Of a stretch of DNA of 64,000 nucleotides, positions 61,061 to 64,000 are shown piece by piece. The stretch is from Marchantia polymorpha subsp. ruderalis (lineage: Eukaryota > Streptophyta > Marchantiopsida > Marchantiales > Marchantiaceae), in contig AP031353.1 of NCBI GenBank assembly GCA_037833965.1, positions 3,784,501-3,848,500 of the forward strand, read 5' to 3'. The notes below the pieces were generated by a model, which saw only the letters and a program-made list of their open reading frames with translations, was not told the origin of the DNA and did no database searches. How positions within the stretch are numbered: the stretch's first letter is position 1; each line of letters opens with the position of its first letter. The translations under genes and the position numbers were made by a program.

Positions 61061-63199
61061 AGTCATTATTTTATCAACTAGTTCCTGCTTGAATTTTTTT
61101 GGACACATTTATAAACCCTTTTGAAGCTCTTTAAACTACATGTTGAAACCCAAAAGACTTCACTGGATCCTCTGCATTACTTTGTAATTTTTAAAGCCTT
61201 TGTAAAATTGGCCACAACTGTCAGTTTTGCGAAAGATTTTGCCTTGTACAATAGTGGGCCAGCTTGTGGATGTACGTGATCATTGTGCTGCTGTCAAAAT
61301 GGGAAATATACTCTTCATCAGTCCGGCACGGAGCTGCAAACCACTCAAGACAGTCTTACTGCACTAGCTCCTTGTGTCATGCAGATTGGACCGATTTCAT
61401 TCGTACAATCTATGTCAATAGCTGTTTGTGCTAAGCTCGTCTACATTTAAAATTGACACCTCTCCTTTCGTATTGTGGATCGAGATGTGGCAGGTCTCTA
61501 CAGTGGTACTTAGAATTCTCATTTCATCGACGCATCATTTCGTCAGCTAGATGTCTTTGCAGTAGTCACTCTGCAGGATCTTCAGTTTTGTAATTCCCTC
61601 AAAATAACTGTAACACCATGAGATTCTCCAAAAGCTTAGAAAGTGATGGTGCCTTTCCATCAATGCTGATGTATATTAGTAGACATAAGAGATCTACGAC
61701 AAGATGTGTATGACAAGAAAGTGTCTTGTCAAAGATGGTCAACAGAAAGTGAGTTTTGTTCTCACACATGTGCTCATACATGGATAGCACACAAGTTTTC
61801 CCATGTGAGCATAAGGGCATCAAAATTGCGGTTGGGTACCTCTCACACTTCAGTGCATCAAGTTGATGTTGAAGGGACTCAATTTTATGTACATGACACA
61901 AGCACACACCAGGATATGTGATTCATACCTTTGGATTTCGTACCAGGGAAAAAAATAATGTTTTACTGAAAACTCCTATTAGCTCTTTTATAGTGGTAGG
62001 TCAATAACATTCATTGGATAGATTAACAAAAGTTAATAAATATATGAGTAACCTTCTAACATATATGAGATATGACATGTGTGTGACCAAATGTTAGGAT
62101 GTAATTGATTTATTGACATGATTACAATCCATACCACGTAATAGCCAAATTAACTTGCATGCTAATAATATTGAGACATCAACATTGCCCATTGATTATT
62201 AACGCTGAAAAGAATGACATTTTCTAGCATAACATATATCATAACCCAAAAGAAGAAACAAAATTGTATATGTTAAATGCTCCACCAAACTATCCACAAA
62301 ATCCATATCTCAATTATCTCTATGGAAATGCTCTCATGAATTTTATCTCACGATGTAACAAGGGATAAATACCAAAATGGAACATAATGGTAGAGATCTG
62401 ATACCACGAGGACAGAAACAATACCAGAGATTCAAATACTGTCACGTTTAACATTCTATTGACGGATTTTACTTCTCAGGCACATGTTACTCCTAGAAGC
62501 ATATAGAAATGTTGATCTGAAGGTGAACCAAATGCAGGGTGTAATCACATCCAAATCCTGAAATTCATCCAATAAACACCACAGATGTCACAAGCAAATC
62601 TGCACTTGATATTCAAGGGGGAAACTTTTGAAGATTACACAATAAGCGGGCTGCACCGAGCAACCAATCTACAGGTTTGCTTAAGATCTGAGCTACACTA
62701 TGCACCACTCAAAACACCCAAGTTGATATTCTACTTCACATGCGGTATCTGCGACAAACCAAAGCAATTCTTGCATTGTGACCAAACGCACAACTTACAA
62801 ACATGCGGAGGAATGCAGACTTAAGATTGAAAACTGACTCATGCAAAAGTCCCCCGAAAGTAGAGCCTTGTGACTCTTTATTCACAACAAACACCAAGAG
62901 TCATCACCCGTTAGCTGCAAGCCACCATCAAGTGCGACGTCCACAAATGCAGCAATTGCCACACAATTGCCACCCATAGAGTTCTTGTTTACTCCTATTC
63001 TATGAGGAATTGCTACAAGCTCTAACTCTTGATCTCCTTAGTCTCTTCCAAACCGGATATGAAAGAACTAACCATTTTACTTAACTGTCGATGTCCTACA
63101 ACTTTGTTGACTCCCAATCCTCTCAATCTACGCTCCTGCAAATCCAATTTCATCTACTTTGTGGTCTGGATTTTCCAATTCACATAACCGCGAAGACAT
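61061..63199. other. Intergenic DNA with possible retroelement relic
   Basis: No gene recognised. On the minus strand a tggtatcagatc tract (62,395-62,406) matches eleven of twelve bases of the initiator tRNA-Met primer-binding site used by many plant LTR retrotransposons, but I could not find LTR ends or polymerase motifs. The right end may include more of the coiled-coil pseudogene. Confidence 0.4.
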
Positions 63200-64000
63200 C
63201 ATTCTACTTTAGCTAGCAAACCTACATCAGTTCGAGATGTCGGATAGTTGTCTCTATCTCCATCAACTCTCATGAGTCGCGATCAACTGCTCCTCAACTG
63301 CCGGCAGTTGAGATCACAATCTACTGCAATCTGCAGCCAACTCCCTTCCGCGCTCCATCTCCAAAGATCGGGCAACCTCGCAATCAACTAATCGATTCTT
63401 CCAGCGAGTCAATTCGGTAGCCATCAACCGCTCTCATGCCGCCAGATTCGCTGTGAGCTCCTATTGGCGCTGCAATTCCCTCTGAAATGCTGCTCGAAAC
63501 ACTTTCAATCTGTCTTGAAGTTCTACCGTCACCTTTTGCGCTGTGCAACCGTCAACCCAAAGGGCCTTGCACTCTAGTTCCTTCTACATACAAAGGCTTT
63601 GCTCGGCTGCTAACTCTAATCAAAATTCTTCACACTCAAACTCCTTTGCCCGAAGTTGACCTTCCTGCTCTTGCAAGGTAACTGTCATGGTCGCACACTC
63701 ACAAGTCAAGCTTGCAACTCGTTCTATTATCTCACCATTTGCTGCCGCCTTTGCTTTTTTTTTTCTGCGCACTAACTCTACATAAGATCCCGCCGAAGTT
63801 GCTGGCACCGAGTACTTCACCATCTTCATATCTAAGTACTTCACTAACGGAACTATTTATTCACTCAAAAGATTAGACAAACTAAAGTCTGTCAACTTCA
63901 GTTTGCTGGCCGAAGGTACTTCTCCACGGTCAAATTCAATTGTATCCGAATACGCCTGACACAAAGGCATCGTCAGTTGCTCCGCGACAGTCTTCTAACT
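63200..64000 (-). pseudogene. Coiled-coil protein pseudogene, cut by window edge
   Basis: One minus-strand reading frame can be followed from the right edge down to about 63,230 with several in-frame stops (at 63,857, 63,620 and 63,584, among others) but no frameshift needed. Upstream of the GTG at 63,844 the frame reads TVAEQL, then FDRGEV, KLKLTDFSLSNLLSE and, after a stop, IVPLVKYLDMKMVKY. After that come YVELVRRKKK and a Glu/Leu/Lys-rich stretch with CECATM, LQEQEGQLRAKE, ELAAEQ and VELQDRL, typical of a long coiled coil. The 5' end lies outside the window. The family is not certain; from memory it resembles coiled-coil proteins repeated in liverwort genomes, possibly retroelement-derived. 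Confidence 0.6.

Noticed and set aside
62395-62406. Primer-binding-site-like tract on the minus strand as proof of an LTR retrotransposon
   Set aside because: A 12-bp match alone is weak; no LTR pair, polypurine tract or polymerase motif could be identified.
1-64000. CRISPR array, bacterial operon or organelle insertion
   Set aside because: No spacer-repeat structure, and the genes are intron-containing nuclear plant genes; no organelle gene was recognised.

Overview
This is plant nuclear DNA. It has intron-containing genes with conserved splice phases, a UDP-glycosyltransferase with the plant PSPG box, NRT1/PTR-family (NPF) transporters, and a plant-type nuclear tRNA-Asp. Long AT-rich stretches, decayed transposons and foldback repeats separate a few genes. 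The coding style and a decayed coiled-coil gene at the right edge suggest a non-seed plant, possibly a liverwort, but that is an inference and not a demonstrated identification.

Layout: 1-3.9 kb is a GC-rich satellite block whose higher-order unit runs in one orientation on the left and the opposite orientation on the right, with 15-bp minisatellites inside; 4.07-4.44 kb is a separate 31-bp minisatellite. An end-to-end but dead pogo/Tigger-type DNA transposon occupies 5,960-8,288. A complete four-exon UGT lies on the minus strand (11,507-13,624), and a decayed copy of its 3' half lies on the plus strand at 17.6-18.8 kb. From 18.8 to 28.2 kb I recognise no gene; the region holds hairpins and a foldback repeat at 24 kb.

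The core is a plus-strand cluster of three related NPF transporters: a complete gene at 28.2-31.7 kb (five exons, first intron GC-AG), a pseudogene at 39.5-41.2 kb that lacks exon 3, and a second complete gene at 52.2-57.8 kb. All three share intron phases 1-0-2-0 where exons survive, and all have lost the canonical ExxE[K/R] proton-coupling motif. Between them are a 389-bp perfect tandem duplication (35.9-36.7 kb) and a 41.2-48.1 kb AT-rich block with palindromes and degenerate direct repeats.

The right end holds an intact tRNA-Asp(GUC) at 59,014-59,085, a 569-bp foldback element (60.5-61.1 kb), and a minus-strand coiled-coil pseudogene running off the edge. The intact genes fit membrane transport of small solutes (NPF) and sugar conjugation of small molecules (UGT). 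Nothing in the sequence shows that they act in one pathway. I found no clear novel molecular system; the most informative oddities are the NPF motif loss, the GC-AG intron and the foldback and satellite structures.
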